This document shows positions 17,973 to 28,851 of a DNA stretch of 64,000 nt, piece after piece. How positions within the stretch are numbered: the stretch's first letter is position 1; every line of letters begins with the position of its first letter. The stretch covers positions 372,001 to 436,000 of the forward strand of contig NZ_CP059181.1 in the NCBI RefSeq assembly GCF_014251235.1, in the 5' to 3' direction. The position numbers and the translations under genes were made by a program. A model generated the notes under the pieces. It was not told the origin of the DNA, did not search any database, and worked only from the letters and a program-made list of their open reading frames with translations. The stretch is from Blattabacterium cuenoti (GTDB taxonomy: Bacteria > Bacteroidota > Bacteroidia > Flavobacteriales > Blattabacteriaceae).

Positions 17973-18341
17973 TTATAAAACTTCCTGTGCTAATGATATA
18001 ATCTTCATGTATTCTTTATCTCTTAATTCTCTAGCAACAGGGCCAAAAACTCTAGTTCCCATTATTTCTCCAGTAGTGTTAATAAGAACACATGCATTAT
18101 CATCAAAACATATATAAGAACCGTCTTTTCTCCTTTTTCTATTTTTTGTCCGAATAATAATAGCTTTTATTACTTGACCTTTTTTCACTAATCCACCCGA
18201 AACTGCTTCTTTAATAGTAACAATAATAGAATCTCCCAATGATGCATATTTTTTTCCTGTACCACCTAAAACTCTAATAATTAAAGCTTCTTTTGCTCCT
18301 GTGTTATCCGAAACTCTACATCTAGATTCTTGTTGTAACAT
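17973..18341 (-). CDS. rplN: Large-subunit ribosomal protein uL14
   Basis: Forms intersubunit bridges and is the docking site of the silencing factor RsfS, whose gene lies at 36902-37234. 122 residues beginning [18 protein letters not shown], with [25 protein letters not shown] and [14 protein letters not shown]. Complete. Confidence 0.97.
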   Translation of the reverse strand: MLQQESRCRVSDNTGAKEALIIRVLGGTGKKYASLGDSIIVTIKEAVSGGLVKKGQVIKAIIIRTKNRKRRKDGSYICFDDNACVLINTTGEIMGTRVFGPVARELRDKEYMKIISLAQEVL

Positions 18342-18348
18342 ATATAAT

Positions 18349-18654
18349 TTATTTTAATATTTCCTTTTTTTTTTCTAAAACAGAAACCAATCTCCAACAT
18401 TTTTTCTTACTAATAGGACGTGTTTCCATTATAAAGACTACATCACCTTTTTTAGAAATATTTTTCTCATCATGAACCATATACTTTTTTCTTTTCAGAA
18501 TTCTTTTCTCATAAAATTTATGTTTTACTCTTTTTATTTCAGAAACAATAACAGTTTTATCCATTTTATCACTAGTGACTATTCCTTTTCTTTCTTTTCT
18601 TTTTTTCCTAATCTTAATAAAAGAATCTTTATTCTTTTTATCTTGAATAATCAT
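18349..18654 (-). CDS. rpsQ: Small-subunit ribosomal protein uS17
   Basis: Binds 16S rRNA helices 7 and 11. 101 residues, with a basic N-terminal extension of about 18 residues before the family core [20 protein letters not shown]. The core continues with [26 protein letters not shown]. Start ATG 18652-18654 overlaps the rpmC stop. Confidence 0.95.
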   Translation of the reverse strand: MIIQDKKNKDSFIKIRKKRKERKGIVTSDKMDKTVIVSEIKRVKHKFYEKRILKRKKYMVHDEKNISKKGDVVFIMETRPISKKKCWRLVSVLEKKKEILK

Positions 18655-18842
18655 TTTGCTTTTTTTCTATTAAATTCAGTTTTTAATTTAGCTATATCTC
18701 TTCTTAACCATCTAATTTCCATAGTATTTTTTTTTAAACCAATAGAATGATCAAATTTCATTTTTTTGTAATCATTTCTTTTATTTTCTAAATATTTTAG
18801 AATTTCTTTTTCAGAAAGTATTTTCAAGTCAGAATATTTCAT
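18651..18842 (-). CDS. rpmC: Large-subunit ribosomal protein uL29
   Basis: Small helical protein near the tunnel exit. 63 residues beginning [18 protein letters not shown], with a C-terminal helix containing [18 protein letters not shown] overlaps on both sides (with rplP and rpsQ) indicate coupled translation. Confidence 0.94.
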   Translation of the reverse strand: MKYSDLKILSEKEILKYLENKRNDYKKMKFDHSIGLKKNTMEIRWLRRDIAKLKTEFNRKKAK

Positions 18843-19255
18843 ATATATTCTTTAGAATAAATAAATTTTATTTTTATAGGTAATTTTTGTGCAGCTAATC
18901 TTAAAGCTTCTTTTGCTATATCAATAGTAACTCCATCTATTTCAAATAAAATTCTTCCTGGTTTTACCACTGCAACCCAAAATTCCACAGGCCCCTTTCC
19001 TTTTCCCATACGTACTTCTTGTGGCTTTTTTGTAGCAGGTTTATCTGGAAAAATATTTATCCATAAATTTCCTTCTCTTTTCATATATCTTGTGGCAGCA
19101 ACACGAGCAGCTTCTAATTGCTTAGAACTAATCCATCCTCCTTCTAAAGCTTTTATCCCATATAAACCTCTCGATAAAAATATTCCTTTTGACGCATACC
19201 CACGTATTCTTCCTTTCTGTCTTTTCTTATATTTTGTTTTTTTCGGTTGTAACAT
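18839..19255 (-). CDS. rplP: Large-subunit ribosomal protein uL16
   Basis: Positions A-site tRNA near the peptidyl transferase centre. 138 residues beginning [19 protein letters not shown], with [40 protein letters not shown] and [12 protein letters not shown]. Complete; between rpsC and rpmC. Confidence 0.97.
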   Translation of the reverse strand: MLQPKKTKYKKRQKGRIRGYASKGIFLSRGLYGIKALEGGWISSKQLEAARVAATRYMKREGNLWINIFPDKPATKKPQEVRMGKGKGPVEFWVAVVKPGRILFEIDGVTIDIAKEALRLAAQKLPIKIKFIYSKEYI

Positions 19256-19262
19256 ATTTTTA

Positions 19263-19961
19263 TCAAAACTTTTTTCTACGAAATGTTTTATGGTTAGAAA
19301 ATCTATATTTTTTTTGCATTAATGAAGGAGATAATTCTTTTTTTCCATATATTTCTCCTTTCATTATCCATACTTTAACTCCTATACTTCCATATATTGT
19401 ATGAGCTACAGACATATAATAATCAACCTCTGCTCTAAACGTACCTAAAGAGATTCTTCCTTCCTTGTAAATCTCACATCTTGCCATCTCTGCTCCATTT
19501 AATCTTCCTGATATCTGAATTTTTACACCTTTGGCATTCATTCTCATAGCAGCAATCATAGATAATTTAATTAATTTTTTATAAGAAATTCTATTTTCTA
19601 ATTGTCTTACCAAATTTTTTGCAACTAAAGGAGCATCTAATTCAGGACGTTTCACTTCAGATATATTTATTTGAATTTCTTTTTTCGTTAGTTTTTTTAA
19701 TTCTTTTCTTACAGTATCAACTTCATCTCCACCCTTTCCTATAACAAGAGCTGGACGAGAAGTCCTAATGGTTAAAGTAATGAATTTCATAGTTCGTTCT
19801 ATAAAAATTCTAGAAATTATTCCTTTAGGAAATCTTGCTTCTATATATCTTCTAACTTTAAAATCTTCTAATATTCTTTCTTTATAATTGTTACACCAAC
19901 TAGATTGCCATCCTACAATAATACCTAATCGATTCATCATTGGATTCGTTTTTTGTCCCAT
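19263..19961 (-). CDS. rpsC: Small-subunit ribosomal protein uS3
   Basis: mRNA-entry protein of the 30S. 232 residues: N-terminal [18 protein letters not shown], the KH domain ([20 protein letters not shown] near residues 69-88) and the C-terminal domain ([28 protein letters not shown]). Complete. Confidence 0.97.
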   Translation of the reverse strand: MGQKTNPMMNRLGIIVGWQSSWCNNYKERILEDFKVRRYIEARFPKGIISRIFIERTMKFITLTIRTSRPALVIGKGGDEVDTVRKELKKLTKKEIQINISEVKRPELDAPLVAKNLVRQLENRISYKKLIKLSMIAAMRMNAKGVKIQISGRLNGAEMARCEIYKEGRISLGTFRAEVDYYMSVAHTIYGSIGVKVWIMKGEIYGKKELSPSLMQKKYRFSNHKTFRRKKF

Positions 19962-19967
19962 AATATT

Positions 19968-20330
19968 TTATCTTTTTTCTAAAACAACTAAAATTTTACT
20001 CGATCTTTTCCTTATTCTATTTCCTCTTCCTTGAGGGACTGGACGTAATCTTTTCAAAGTTTTTCCTTGATTAACTACTATTTTACCAATATATAAATTA
20101 GAATCTTTTTCCAAAATATTTTTATAAATTTTATTCCAATTAGATAAAGCAGATAATAGTAATTTTCTCAAAATCAAAGATATTTGATGTTTCTTACTAT
20201 ATTTTAATATATCTAAAGCCTCTTGTATTTCTTTATTTTTAACTAAGTTAACTACTAGCCTAATTTTTCTTGGAGAAATAGAAACTTCATTTGAAGAAGC
20301 AAAAATAATATTTTTTTTATGTTCTTCCAT
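19968..20330 (-). CDS. rplV: Large-subunit ribosomal protein uL22
   Basis: Lines the exit tunnel. 120 residues; the family core starts near SPRKIRLVVNLVKNK (residues 19-33) and ends with the hairpin region LKRLRPVPQGRGNRIRKRSS. Between rpsS and rpsC. Confidence 0.95.
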   Translation of the reverse strand: MEEHKKNIIFASSNEVSISPRKIRLVVNLVKNKEIQEALDILKYSKKHQISLILRKLLLSALSNWNKIYKNILEKDSNLYIGKIVVNQGKTLKRLRPVPQGRGNRIRKRSSKILVVLEKR

Positions 20331-20348
20331 AGATAGAATAAATAAAAT

Positions 20349-20633
20349 CTAATTTTTAACTTTTACTTTATTTTTTGATCCAGAATGTTTTCTAAAAGTA
20401 CGTGTAGGAGCGAATTCACCCAATTTATGTCCAATCATATTTTCTGTTATATAAACAGTGATAAATTGTCTTCCATTATGAACAGAAAAAGTTTGACCTA
20501 CAAAATCAGGTAAAATAGTAGAAGGTCTAGACCATGTTTTAATAACAATTTTTTTTTCGTTTTTTATATTTTTTAAAACTTTTTTGTACAATTTATGAGA
20601 AACATAAGGTCCTTTTTTAAGAGATCTTGCCAT
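20349..20633 (-). CDS. rpsS: Small-subunit ribosomal protein uS19
   Basis: 30S head protein. 94 residues: [38 protein letters not shown] and [18 protein letters not shown]. Complete and strongly conserved. Confidence 0.97.
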   Translation of the reverse strand: MARSLKKGPYVSHKLYKKVLKNIKNEKKIVIKTWSRPSTILPDFVGQTFSVHNGRQFITVYITENMIGHKLGEFAPTRTFRKHSGSKNKVKVKN

Positions 20634-20636
20634 AAT

Positions 20637-21461
20637 TTATTTTTTTCTTCTTTGCAAAATATATTTATCAGAATATTTTTTTTTCGAACGTGTTCGAAAA
20701 CCTTTAGATGGAATTCCTTTCCTACTTCTAGGTATACCACCAGAAGCTTTCCCTTCACCACCTCCCATTGGGTGATCTACAGGATTCATTGCCACTCCTC
20801 TAGTTCTTGATCTTCTTCCTAGATGTCTATTTTTTCCAGCTTTTCCATATTTTTCTAATTGATGATCAAGGTTTGAAACAATACCTATTGTTGCCATACA
20901 TTGATTCAATATTATCCTTACTTCTCCAGATGGAAGCTTAATTGTTGCATATTTATTATCTCTTGCATATAATAAAGCATAAGAACCTGCACTTCTAGCT
21001 ATTTTTGCTCCTTCTCCAGGCCTCAATTCTATACAGGAAATATTTGTCCCTAAAGGAATTTCACTTAGAAAAGTAGAATTTCCTATATTAAACGGTATTC
21101 CTTTTCCAGAAATAATTTCTTGTCCTATTTTTAATTTATCTAAAGCTAAAATATATCTTTTTTCACCATCTTTATAATGAAGTAAAGCAATAAAAGAAGA
21201 TCTATTAGGATCATATTCTATAGTTTTTACTATAGAAGTAATTCCAAACTTTCTTCTCTTAAAATCAATTATTCTATACCTTTTTTTATGTCCTCCTCCA
21301 AGATAACGTACAGTCATTTTACCATAATTATTCCTTCCTCCAGATTTTGATTTTCCTCTTGTTAAATTTCTATCAGGAATAGAATGTGTAATTTGATCAA
21401 AATTATTAACTATCTTAAAACGTTGACCGGGTGTTAATGGTTTTAATTTTCTTATTGACAT
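20637..21461 (-). CDS. rplB: Large-subunit ribosomal protein uL2
   Basis: Core 23S rRNA binder needed for peptidyl transfer and subunit joining. 274 residues: [36 protein letters not shown], and the catalytic-region loop around [20 protein letters not shown] (near 218-237, including the conserved His). Complete. Confidence 0.97.
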   Translation of the reverse strand: MSIRKLKPLTPGQRFKIVNNFDQITHSIPDRNLTRGKSKSGGRNNYGKMTVRYLGGGHKKRYRIIDFKRRKFGITSIVKTIEYDPNRSSFIALLHYKDGEKRYILALDKLKIGQEIISGKGIPFNIGNSTFLSEIPLGTNISCIELRPGEGAKIARSAGSYALLYARDNKYATIKLPSGEVRIILNQCMATIGIVSNLDHQLEKYGKAGKNRHLGRRSRTRGVAMNPVDHPMGGGEGKASGGIPRSRKGIPSKGFRTRSKKKYSDKYILQRRKK

Positions 21462-21466
21462 TAAAT

Positions 21467-21781
21467 TTATTTTTTAGATATATCTATATCTTCTTTTTTT
21501 TTCTTAAAAAAACTAATTTTTTGATCTACTTCTAATTTAACAATTGCTTTTTTAACTTTAGAAGTTCTTCCATATAAATATCCTTTTTTAGTATACCTTG
21601 ATTTATTTTTTCTAGGATAAATCATAGTACAAATTTTTCTCACAGAAACTCCAAACATTTTATTTATTTCTTCTTTAATTTCTTTTTTATTAGAATTAAT
21701 ATATACCAGAAAAGTATAACATAAATTTTTTTCCTTTCCAGATGATTTTTCTGTAAGATAAGGTTGATTTAAAATAATCAT
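21467..21781 (-). CDS. rplW: Large-subunit ribosomal protein uL23
   Basis: Tunnel-exit protein that docks SRP and trigger factor. 104 residues: [52 protein letters not shown] lysine- and aspartate-rich tail follows. The ATG (21779-21781) overlaps the rplD TGA. Confidence 0.95.
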   Translation of the reverse strand: MIILNQPYLTEKSSGKEKNLCYTFLVYINSNKKEIKEEINKMFGVSVRKICTMIYPRKNKSRYTKKGYLYGRTSKVKKAIVKLEVDQKISFFKKKKEDIDISKK

Positions 21782-22419
21782 AAATTTAAGGGATCAAGAA
21801 AATTCTTAATTTTTTTAGCGGAACTCTCCGAGAATAGAATATATGAATATTTTAATAACAAATAACTATTTACTTCACAAATAGTAGATAATCTAAATTT
21901 ATCTAAATTTCTAGAAGATAAATACAAATTTGTATTTTTTTTTTCGACTATCATTAATAATTTTTCATTTATTAATCCTAAGTATTCTAATATTTTTAAA
22001 AAAGGTTTCATTTTTGGTTTATCCAATCTAATGTCTTCTATTATTTTAACTTTATTTTTTTTCAATTTATATTCTATAATAGATTTTCTAACTAAAAATT
22101 TAGTTTGTTTGTTCATTTTAGATAAATAAAGTCTTGGACGAGGACCAAAAACTCTTCCTCCTCCTCTAAATATAGGATTTTTTATATCCCCTTTTCTAGA
22201 TGCACCTGTTCCTTTTTGCCTATGTAATTTTTTTGTACTTCCAGATAAATCACTTCTTTCTTTAGATTTATGTTTTCCATGACGTTGAGCTGATAAATAT
22301 CTTTTAATTTCTAAATATATAGAATGATTATAAGGTTTTGTCTTTTCAAAAAAATTATCATTTAATACAATCTTACGATTCGTTAATTCACCCTTAATAT
22401 CTAATATTTCTAACTCCAT
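21778..22419 (-). CDS. rplD: Large-subunit ribosomal protein uL4
   Basis: Exit-tunnel constriction protein; in E. coli it also represses the S10 operon. 213 residues with the signature loop [19 protein letters not shown] and [14 protein letters not shown] near 65-105. Its start overlaps the last 26 bases of rplC, the largest overlap in the ribosomal block. Confidence 0.96.
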   Translation of the reverse strand: MELEILDIKGELTNRKIVLNDNFFEKTKPYNHSIYLEIKRYLSAQRHGKHKSKERSDLSGSTKKLHRQKGTGASRKGDIKNPIFRGGGRVFGPRPRLYLSKMNKQTKFLVRKSIIEYKLKKNKVKIIEDIRLDKPKMKPFLKILEYLGLINEKLLMIVEKKNTNLYLSSRNLDKFRLSTICEVNSYLLLKYSYILFSESSAKKIKNFLDPLNL

Positions 22420-23065
22420 TTTTTTTCTTTATTATTAAATATGAATTTTTATTACCAGGAACAGATCCTTTTAATAAAAGGACATTGTTATCTAAATCTA
22501 TTTTTAATAGAATCAAATTTTTTACAGTCATATAACATCCTCCCATTCGTCCACCCATTTTTTTACCTTTAAAAACTCTAGAAGGATCCGATCCTGCTCC
22601 AACAGATCCAGGAGATCTTAATCTATTATGTTGCCCATGACTACTTTCTCCTACACCAGAAAATCCATGTCTTTTAACCACTCCTTGAAATCCTTTTCCT
22701 TTAGTTTTCCCCTTTACATCAACTAATTCTCCTTCTGAAAATATATTTATATCAATTAAATCTCCCATTTTAATTTCTTCTTTTGAAGAATTTAAGATTT
22801 TTCCTCTAAATTCCATTAATTGTTTTTTTGGAGTAATTCCTGCTTTTTTAAAATGACCCTGTAAAGCTTTAGTTGTATGTTTTTTTTTCTTATTTATCAT
22901 TCCTAATTGAATAGAAGAATAACCATCTTTTTCTAAGTTTTTTATTTGAACAATATAACAAGGATATATTTTTACAATAGTACATGGGATATTTTCCCCA
23001 TTCTTAGAAAAAATACTAGTCATTCCAAAATGGATTCCCATTAAACCAAACATTTCTTTTTTCAT
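22394..23065 (-). CDS. rplC: Large-subunit ribosomal protein uL3
   Basis: Reaches the peptidyl transferase centre. 223 residues: [54 protein letters not shown] and [17 protein letters not shown] overlap with rpsJ upstream. Complete. Confidence 0.97.
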   Translation of the reverse strand: MKKEMFGLMGIHFGMTSIFSKNGENIPCTIVKIYPCYIVQIKNLEKDGYSSIQLGMINKKKKHTTKALQGHFKKAGITPKKQLMEFRGKILNSSKEEIKMGDLIDINIFSEGELVDVKGKTKGKGFQGVVKRHGFSGVGESSHGQHNRLRSPGSVGAGSDPSRVFKGKKMGGRMGGCYMTVKNLILLKIDLDNNVLLLKGSVPGNKNSYLIIKKKNGVRNIRY

Positions 23066-23367
23066 ACTTTAATTTCAGCTTCTACACCACTTGGTAATTC
23101 TAATTTCATTAAAGCATCTACTGTTTTAGAGGAAGCATTATGAATTTGCAAAAGTCTTTTATGCGTAGGAAGTAAAAATTGTTCCCTTGACTTTTTATTT
23201 ACATGTGGAGAACGCAATACTGTAAATATTTTTTTCTCTGTAGGTAACGGAACCGGACCATTCAATACAACACCTGTTGGAAGTACAGATTTTACTATTT
23301 TCTCAGCCGATTTATCTAATAAATTATAATCATAAGATTTTAATTTAATTTTTATATCATGCCCCAT
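23062..23367 (-). CDS. rpsJ: Small-subunit ribosomal protein uS10 / NusE
   Basis: 30S head protein and, with NusB (59198-60154), part of the antitermination complex. 101 residues: [40 protein letters not shown] and EVEIKV-type C-terminus (VEAEIKV). Fourteen bases after fusA. Confidence 0.97.
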   Translation of the reverse strand: MGHDIKIKLKSYDYNLLDKSAEKIVKSVLPTGVVLNGPVPLPTEKKIFTVLRSPHVNKKSREQFLLPTHKRLLQIHNASSKTVDALMKLELPSGVEAEIKV

Positions 23368-23381
23368 GCTTATTTATTTTC

Positions 23382-25520
23382 TTATTTTTTCTTAATTTTC
23401 TTTTTTTTATCATCTAAATTATTCTTTTCTTGCTTTTGATTTACAAAGATTATGTTTTCCATTATATTTTTTGGAACTACATCATAGTGATAAAATTCCA
23501 TAGTTGATGTTCCTCTACCTGAGGAAAGAGTTCTTAAGATAGTAACGTAACCAAACATTTCAGATAAAGGAACTAAAGACTGAATTATTTTTATATTTTT
23601 TTTGTCATTCATATTTTGTACAATTCCCCTCCTACGATTCAAATCACCTATTACATCTCCCATATTTTCTTCTGGTACTACTATCTCCAATTTCATAATT
23701 GGTTCTAAAAGAATAGGTTTAGTTTTTTTTACTGCTTTTTTAAAACCTAATCTTCCTGCTATTTCAAATGCTAATTGATCAGAATCAACAGAATGATAAG
23801 ATCCGTCTAAAATAATTATTCTTGCGTTATCAATTTCATATCCTGACAAAGGGCCTCTTTTCATCATTTCTACACAACCCTTTTTTATTGATGGAATATA
23901 TTCTTTAGGAATATTTCCACCTTTTATTTTATTAATGAATTCTAAACCTTTACTTCCTTTACTTCCCGGACCAACTTTAAACAAAATATCAGCATATTTA
24001 CCACGTCCTCCTGTTTGTTTTTTATATATTTCTCTATGTTCTACCAAAGTAGTTAGCGCTTCTTTATATTCTACTTTTGGTTTACCTTGATTAACTTCTA
24101 CTTTGAATTCTCTATTCATTCTGTCTAAAAGTATTTCTAAATGTAGTTCACCCATACCAGAAATTATAGTTTGTCCTGTATAATTATCTACACGTACTTG
24201 AAAAGTTGGATCTTCTTCCATTAGTTTGGACAAAGCTAAACTCATTTTGTCAATATCTGATTTATATTTTGGTTCTATGGCTATTCCTATGACAGGATCA
24301 GGAAAAGAAATACTTTCCAAAAGTATTGGGTTTTTTTCATCACATAACGTATCTCCCGTTCTAATATTTTTAAATCCTACTATCGCAGCTATATCTCCTG
24401 CTTCTATTTGACAAATAGGATTCTGTTTATTAGCGTGCATTTGATATATACGGGAAATTCTTTCTTTACTTCCAGATCTAGGATTTAAACCATATGATCC
24501 TGCTTCTATTTTACCAGAATAAACTCTAAAAAAAGCCAATCGTCCAACAAATGGATCGCTAGCTATTTTAAAAGCTAAAGCAGAAAATGGTTCTTTCTCA
24601 CTAGGTTTTCTTGTTTCTTTTGTTTGATAAACAGGATGTATACCTACAATATCCTTTACCTCTAAAGGAGAAGGCAAATAACGACATATAGCATCTAATA
24701 CTGTTTGTACTCCTTTATTTTTAAAAGAAGAACCACATAATATTGGAATAATCTTCATTTCAATTGTGCTTTTATGCAAAGAAGATATTATTTCTTCTTC
24801 AGAAATAGAATAATCATTAGATATATACTTTTCCATAAGTACATCATCATATTCAGATAATGATTCGATTAACTTGTTATGATAATCATTTACAATATCT
24901 TTCATATTTTCAGGAATAGGTATTTTTTGATACGTTATACCATAATTATGATCATCCCATATAATTGCTTTATTTGATATTAAATCTACTACTCCTTTAA
25001 ATCCATTTTCAGATCCAATAGGAATTTGTAAAGGAACAGAATGAGCCCCAAACATATCTGTTATTTGGAAACAAACATTAAAAAAATCTGCTCCTTGACG
25101 ATCCATTTTATTAATAAAAGCTATTCTAGGTATAGAATATTTATCTGCTTGTCTCCATATTGTTTCTGATTGAGGTTCAACTCCATCTACAGCACTAAAT
25201 AAAACAACCATTCCATCTAATATTCTTAAAGATCTTTCCACTTCTACTGTAAAATCTACATGACCAGGTGTATCTATAATATTGATTTGATATTTCTTAT
25301 TTTTATAATTCCATTTACAACATGTAGCAGCTGAAGTTATAGTTATTCCACGTTCTTGTTCCTGTAACATCCAATCCATTGTAGCTGTTCCATCATGGAC
25401 TTCCCCTATTTTATGATTAATTCCTGTGTAAAAAAGAATTCTTTCTGTTGTTGTTGTTTTTCCAGCATCAATATGTGCTGCAATTCCTATATTTCTTGTA
25501 TATCTTAAATCCTTTGACAT
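23382..25520 (-). CDS. fusA: Elongation factor G
   Basis: GTPase that drives translocation and, with RRF, ribosome recycling. 712 residues in five domains: G1 [13 protein letters not shown] near 15-27, G3 DTPGHVDF near 84-91, G4 NKMDRQGAD, domain [10 protein letters not shown] with [13 protein letters not shown], and domain V ending before a lysine-rich tail ([11 protein letters not shown]). Second in the str-type order rpsL-rpsG-fusA. Complete. Confidence 0.98.
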   Translation of the reverse strand: MSKDLRYTRNIGIAAHIDAGKTTTTERILFYTGINHKIGEVHDGTATMDWMLQEQERGITITSAATCCKWNYKNKKYQINIIDTPGHVDFTVEVERSLRILDGMVVLFSAVDGVEPQSETIWRQADKYSIPRIAFINKMDRQGADFFNVCFQITDMFGAHSVPLQIPIGSENGFKGVVDLISNKAIIWDDHNYGITYQKIPIPENMKDIVNDYHNKLIESLSEYDDVLMEKYISNDYSISEEEIISSLHKSTIEMKIIPILCGSSFKNKGVQTVLDAICRYLPSPLEVKDIVGIHPVYQTKETRKPSEKEPFSALAFKIASDPFVGRLAFFRVYSGKIEAGSYGLNPRSGSKERISRIYQMHANKQNPICQIEAGDIAAIVGFKNIRTGDTLCDEKNPILLESISFPDPVIGIAIEPKYKSDIDKMSLALSKLMEEDPTFQVRVDNYTGQTIISGMGELHLEILLDRMNREFKVEVNQGKPKVEYKEALTTLVEHREIYKKQTGGRGKYADILFKVGPGSKGSKGLEFINKIKGGNIPKEYIPSIKKGCVEMMKRGPLSGYEIDNARIIILDGSYHSVDSDQLAFEIAGRLGFKKAVKKTKPILLEPIMKLEIVVPEENMGDVIGDLNRRRGIVQNMNDKKNIKIIQSLVPLSEMFGYVTILRTLSSGRGTSTMEFYHYDVVPKNIMENIIFVNQKQEKNNLDDKKKKIKKK

Positions 25521-25522
25521 GA

Positions 25523-25999
25523 TTAAAATCTAAAATGAGAAAAAGCTTTATTAGCTTCCGCTATTTTATGAATATTTTCCTTTCTTTTTACCGCTTCTCC
25601 TTGCTCATTGTAAGCATCAAATATTTCATAAGCCAATCTAGAAGACATTGTTTTTTCTTTTCTAATAGAAGCACAAGAAATAAGTAATTTTATTGCTTTA
25701 GTTATTCTGCTGTTAGAAGAAATAGACGTGGGTATTTGTATATTGGATCCTCCCATTCTACGACTTCTAACTTCTACATTAGGTGTAACATTTTTTAATC
25801 CATCTTTCCATATTTCTAAAGAGGATTTTTCTTCTTTATCTTTGATTTCCTCTATTTTTTTCATTGCATTATAAAATATCCTATAAGCTAAATTTTTTTT
25901 TCCATTTTTCATTAAATGATTGATAAAACGAGAGACAAGAATATCATTAAATCTTGGATCAGGAAAATAAATTCTTTTTCTTTTTTTAGATTTTCTCAT
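25523..25999 (-). CDS. rpsG: Small-subunit ribosomal protein uS7
   Basis: Nucleates 30S head assembly. 158 residues: [54 protein letters not shown] and a C-terminal [15 protein letters not shown]. Two bases separate it from fusA and one from rpsL. Confidence 0.97.
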   Translation of the reverse strand: MRKSKKRKRIYFPDPRFNDILVSRFINHLMKNGKKNLAYRIFYNAMKKIEEIKDKEEKSSLEIWKDGLKNVTPNVEVRSRRMGGSNIQIPTSISSNSRITKAIKLLISCASIRKEKTMSSRLAYEIFDAYNEQGEAVKRKENIHKIAEANKAFSHFRF

Positions 26000-26000
26000 T

Positions 26001-26381
26001 TTATTTTCCTTTTTTTTCTATTTTAGCTCCATACTTACTTCTACTTTTTTTCCTTCCGTTAACCCCCGCAGTATCACGAGCACCACGTACCACTTTATAT
26101 TTTACTCCTGGTAAATCTTTCACTCTACCTCCTTTTACCAAAACAATTGAATGTTCTTGTAAATTATGTCCCTCTCCATTTATATAACTAATAACTTCTT
26201 TACCATTTGTAAAACGAACACGAGCTACTTTTCGCATCGCAGAATTAGGTTTTTTTGGAGTAGTAGTATAAACTCTTGTGCATACTCCTCTTTTTTGCGG
26301 ACAAAAATCTAAGGCAATAGATTTTCTTTTTTTAGAAGAAGATTTTCTTCCTTTTCTAATTAATTGTTGTATAGTAGGCAT
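26001..26381 (-). CDS. rpsL: Small-subunit ribosomal protein uS12
   Basis: Decoding-centre protein. 126 residues from [15 protein letters not shown]. The frame stays open 44 codons upstream into map, but the family always starts at this [19 protein letters not shown] and [15 protein letters not shown] carry Lys at the positions linked to streptomycin sensitivity, so the wild-type decoding loop is kept. The 82-base spacer to map suggests its own promoter. Confidence 0.97.
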   Translation of the reverse strand: MPTIQQLIRKGRKSSSKKRKSIALDFCPQKRGVCTRVYTTTPKKPNSAMRKVARVRFTNGKEVISYINGEGHNLQEHSIVLVKGGRVKDLPGVKYKVVRGARDTAGVNGRKKSRSKYGAKIEKKGK

Positions 26382-26424
26382 AATATACTGCAAATAGTAT
26401 TTTATCTTTAATAAATAATAATTG

Positions 26425-26454
26425 CAAATTATATTATTTAATAATAAATTACAA
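26425..26454 (-). promoter_or_regulatory. Possible promoter for the rpsL-led operon
   Basis: Read on the minus strand, a TTG (26452-26454) and a TATAATTTG element (26425-26433) are separated by 18 bases, close to the Bacteroidota -33 TTG / -7 TAnnTTTG pattern, though the -7 box has one extra base. The rpsL ATG is about 44 bases downstream. It lies in the only sizeable gap in this part of the translation block. AT-rich sequence makes chance matches common. Confidence 0.35.
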
Positions 26455-26463
26455 CTAATTTGT

Positions 26464-27276
26464 TTAATAATTAATTTTTTTATTTTTAAATAAATCCTCT
26501 TCTGAGGATTCAATTTCTAGTTCGTTATATATATACCTAAAAGTAGAAAGTAAACAAGGTTTTCCATCCACTATAGCTACATTATGCTCAAAATGAGCAG
26601 AAAGATCTTGATCAGAAGTTGTTATAGTCCACCCATCTTCATGAAAAATAACATCAGGTTTTCCTTTGTTGACCATAGGTTCTATAGATAGAACAAGACC
26701 TTCTTCTAGTTTTAAACCTTCTCCCCTTTTTCCGAAATTAGGAACTTGAGGTTCTTCATGTATTTTTTTTCCTAAACCATGACCTACAAGATCTCTAACT
26801 ACACTATATCCATATTTTTCAACACTAGATTGAATAGAAAAACCTATATCACCAATATGATTTCCTTTTATACAATTAGATAATCCTTTATATAGGGATT
26901 CTTTTGAACACTTGACAAATTTTTTAACATCTTTAGAAACTTTTCCTACTTCAAATGTATATGCATGTTCTCCATAATAACCATTCATATATACACCACA
27001 ATCTATAGATAAAATATCACCTTCACATAAAAGTTTTTTATTAGGTATTCCATGTACTACTTGATTATTTGGTGAAGAACATAAAGTATGATCAAAATTA
27101 TATAATCCTAGAAAAGCAGGCATACCTCCATGATCTCTAATAAATTTTTCAGCTATTTTATCCAAATAAAGAGAATTTATTCCTGGTTTAATTTCTTTTG
27201 CCAACATTCCCAATGTTTTAGATGCTAAAAAAGCACTTTTTTTAATAAGAATTATTTCTTCAATTGTTTTTATCAT
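26464..27276 (-). CDS. map: Methionine aminopeptidase
   Basis: Removes the initiator methionine from new proteins. 270 residues, type I. The expected metal ligands are D92 (SIDCG), H166 (VGHGLG), E199 (SIEPM) and E230 (HFEHN), and substrate His H75 (VVHGIP) is present. The second Asp of the family (GDxA) is replaced by Glu at residue 103 (YYGEHAY), a conservative but unusual change. It lies between gpmI and rpsL rather than in the secY-infA interval where many bacteria keep it. Otherwise full length. Confidence 0.93.
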   Translation of the reverse strand: MIKTIEEIILIKKSAFLASKTLGMLAKEIKPGINSLYLDKIAEKFIRDHGGMPAFLGLYNFDHTLCSSPNNQVVHGIPNKKLLCEGDILSIDCGVYMNGYYGEHAYTFEVGKVSKDVKKFVKCSKESLYKGLSNCIKGNHIGDIGFSIQSSVEKYGYSVVRDLVGHGLGKKIHEEPQVPNFGKRGEGLKLEEGLVLSIEPMVNKGKPDVIFHEDGWTITTSDQDLSAHFEHNVAIVDGKPCLLSTFRYIYNELEIESSEEDLFKNKKINY

Positions 27277-27312
27277 ATTCTTCGAATATAATTTATTTGA
27301 TATTTCCTAATT

Positions 27313-28851
27313 TTAATTTATTATGGAACATCCATTCATAATTTTAGGTTTTTGCAAACCCATTATTTGAATAATAGTAGGAGATACATCAGATAATGTT
27401 GCAATTTTTTTTAAACAATTTTTATTTTTATATGTAGAATCTATAAGAATAAAAGGAACTAAAGAATTAGTATGATTTGTATTAGGACTTCCATCTTTAT
27501 TAATCATGCAATCTGCATTTCCATGATCTCCAACTATTATAACTGTATAATAATTTTTCATAGCTTCCTCAGAACATATTTTCGTACATAAATCTACAAA
27601 TTCACATGCTTTAATAGTCTCTAACATTTTTCCAGTATGACCAACCATATCTGGATTAGAAAAATTTAAACATACAAAATCAACTTCTTTTTTTTTTAAC
27701 TCTGGACATATTTTTTTAACTATTTTTTCTGCACTCATTTCGGGTTTTAAATCATAAGTTGAAATTTTTGGAGAATTACATAAAATTCTTCTTTCTTTAT
27801 CAAAAGGTTTTTCTCTTCCTCCTGAAAAAAAAAAGGTTACATGTGGATATTTTTCTGTCTCAGCTATACGAATTTGTTTTTTCCCTTCTTTTTCTAGTAC
27901 TTCTCCCAAAGTATTTGACAAATTTTTCTTCTTAAAAAGAATATGAACATTCTTATATATAGGATTGAAACAAGTCATTGTTATATACATTAAATCTAAT
28001 TTCTTAGAAAAAGAAAAAATTTTCTTACTATTATTTGTCAGTAATTCGGTTATTTGTCTAGAACGATCTGAACGAAAATTAAAACAAAAAACGACATCTC
28101 CTTTATCTATTCTGGAAACAGGAACCCCTGATTCATTAACAATAATTATAGGAGGAATAAATTCATCAGTTACTCCATTTTTGTATAATGATGTTATAGA
28201 ATGAATTATATTATTAGTATATTCACCTTCAGAGTAAACCAAGGCTTTATATGCAATCTTAGTTCTATTCCATCTTTTATCTCTATCCATAGAATAATAT
28301 CTACCCATCACAGATGATAATTTTCCAACAGATTTTTTTGTTTTTTCTAATAAATTTTTTAGAAAAAAAATTCCACTTTTTTGAAAAGTATCTCTACCAT
28401 CTGTAAATGCATGTATAAAAACGTTAGATACATTTTTTTGATAAGCAACGTCTAATATAGAGAAAAGATGATTTATATGAGAATGAACTCCTCCATCAGA
28501 TAACAATCCAATCAAATGAATATTCTTTTTAAATGAAATAACATAATCAAAAATAGGATTTATTTTTTCGAAAAAATCTTCATTATCAATAGATCGATTT
28601 ATTTCTTCTAAACTTTGAATAATTTTTCGTCCAGACCCTAAACTTATATGACCAACTTCTGAATTCCCCATTTGATTTTCTGGTAAACCAACAAAATAAC
28701 CCGAAGCATGTAATTTACTAAATGGATATTGTTTATAGCAATAATCTATAAAAGGAGTATGAGCTAATTCAATAGCTGAATATTCAGAATTTTTTGAAGA
28801 TAAACCCCAACCATCTAATATTAACAACATTAACTTTTTTTTTTCTTTCAT
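27313..28851 (-). CDS. gpmI: Phosphoglycerate mutase, 2,3-bisphosphoglycerate-independent
   Basis: Interconverts 3- and 2-phosphoglycerate using a phosphoserine intermediate and two Mn ions. 512 residues of the alkaline-phosphatase superfamily: D13 (LDGWG), nucleophile S64 in GNSEVGH, FTDGRD, FNFRSDR, and C-terminal metal motifs FSNPDMVGHTG and GDHGNADCM. The ATG overlaps the tsf TGA (reading tsf downstream of rpsB and upstream of gpmI), giving ATGA coupling to a translation factor gene. Enolase, the next enzyme of the pathway, closes the same gene block at 8600-9874. Confidence 0.96.
   Translation of the reverse strand: MKEKKKLMLLILDGWGLSSKNSEYSAIELAHTPFIDYCYKQYPFSKLHASGYFVGLPENQMGNSEVGHISLGSGRKIIQSLEEINRSIDNEDFFEKINPIFDYVISFKKNIHLIGLLSDGGVHSHINHLFSILDVAYQKNVSNVFIHAFTDGRDTFQKSGIFFLKNLLEKTKKSVGKLSSVMGRYYSMDRDKRWNRTKIAYKALVYSEGEYTNNIIHSITSLYKNGVTDEFIPPIIIVNESGVPVSRIDKGDVVFCFNFRSDRSRQITELLTNNSKKIFSFSKKLDLMYITMTCFNPIYKNVHILFKKKNLSNTLGEVLEKEGKKQIRIAETEKYPHVTFFFSGGREKPFDKERRILCNSPKISTYDLKPEMSAEKIVKKICPELKKKEVDFVCLNFSNPDMVGHTGKMLETIKACEFVDLCTKICSEEAMKNYYTVIIVGDHGNADCMINKDGSPNTNHTNSLVPFILIDSTYKNKNCLKKIATLSDVSPTIIQIMGLQKPKIMNGCSIIN

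Noticed and set aside
26382-26513. 44-codon N-terminal extension of rpsL
   Set aside because: Overlaps map, contains no conserved residues, and S12 always begins at MPTIQQL.
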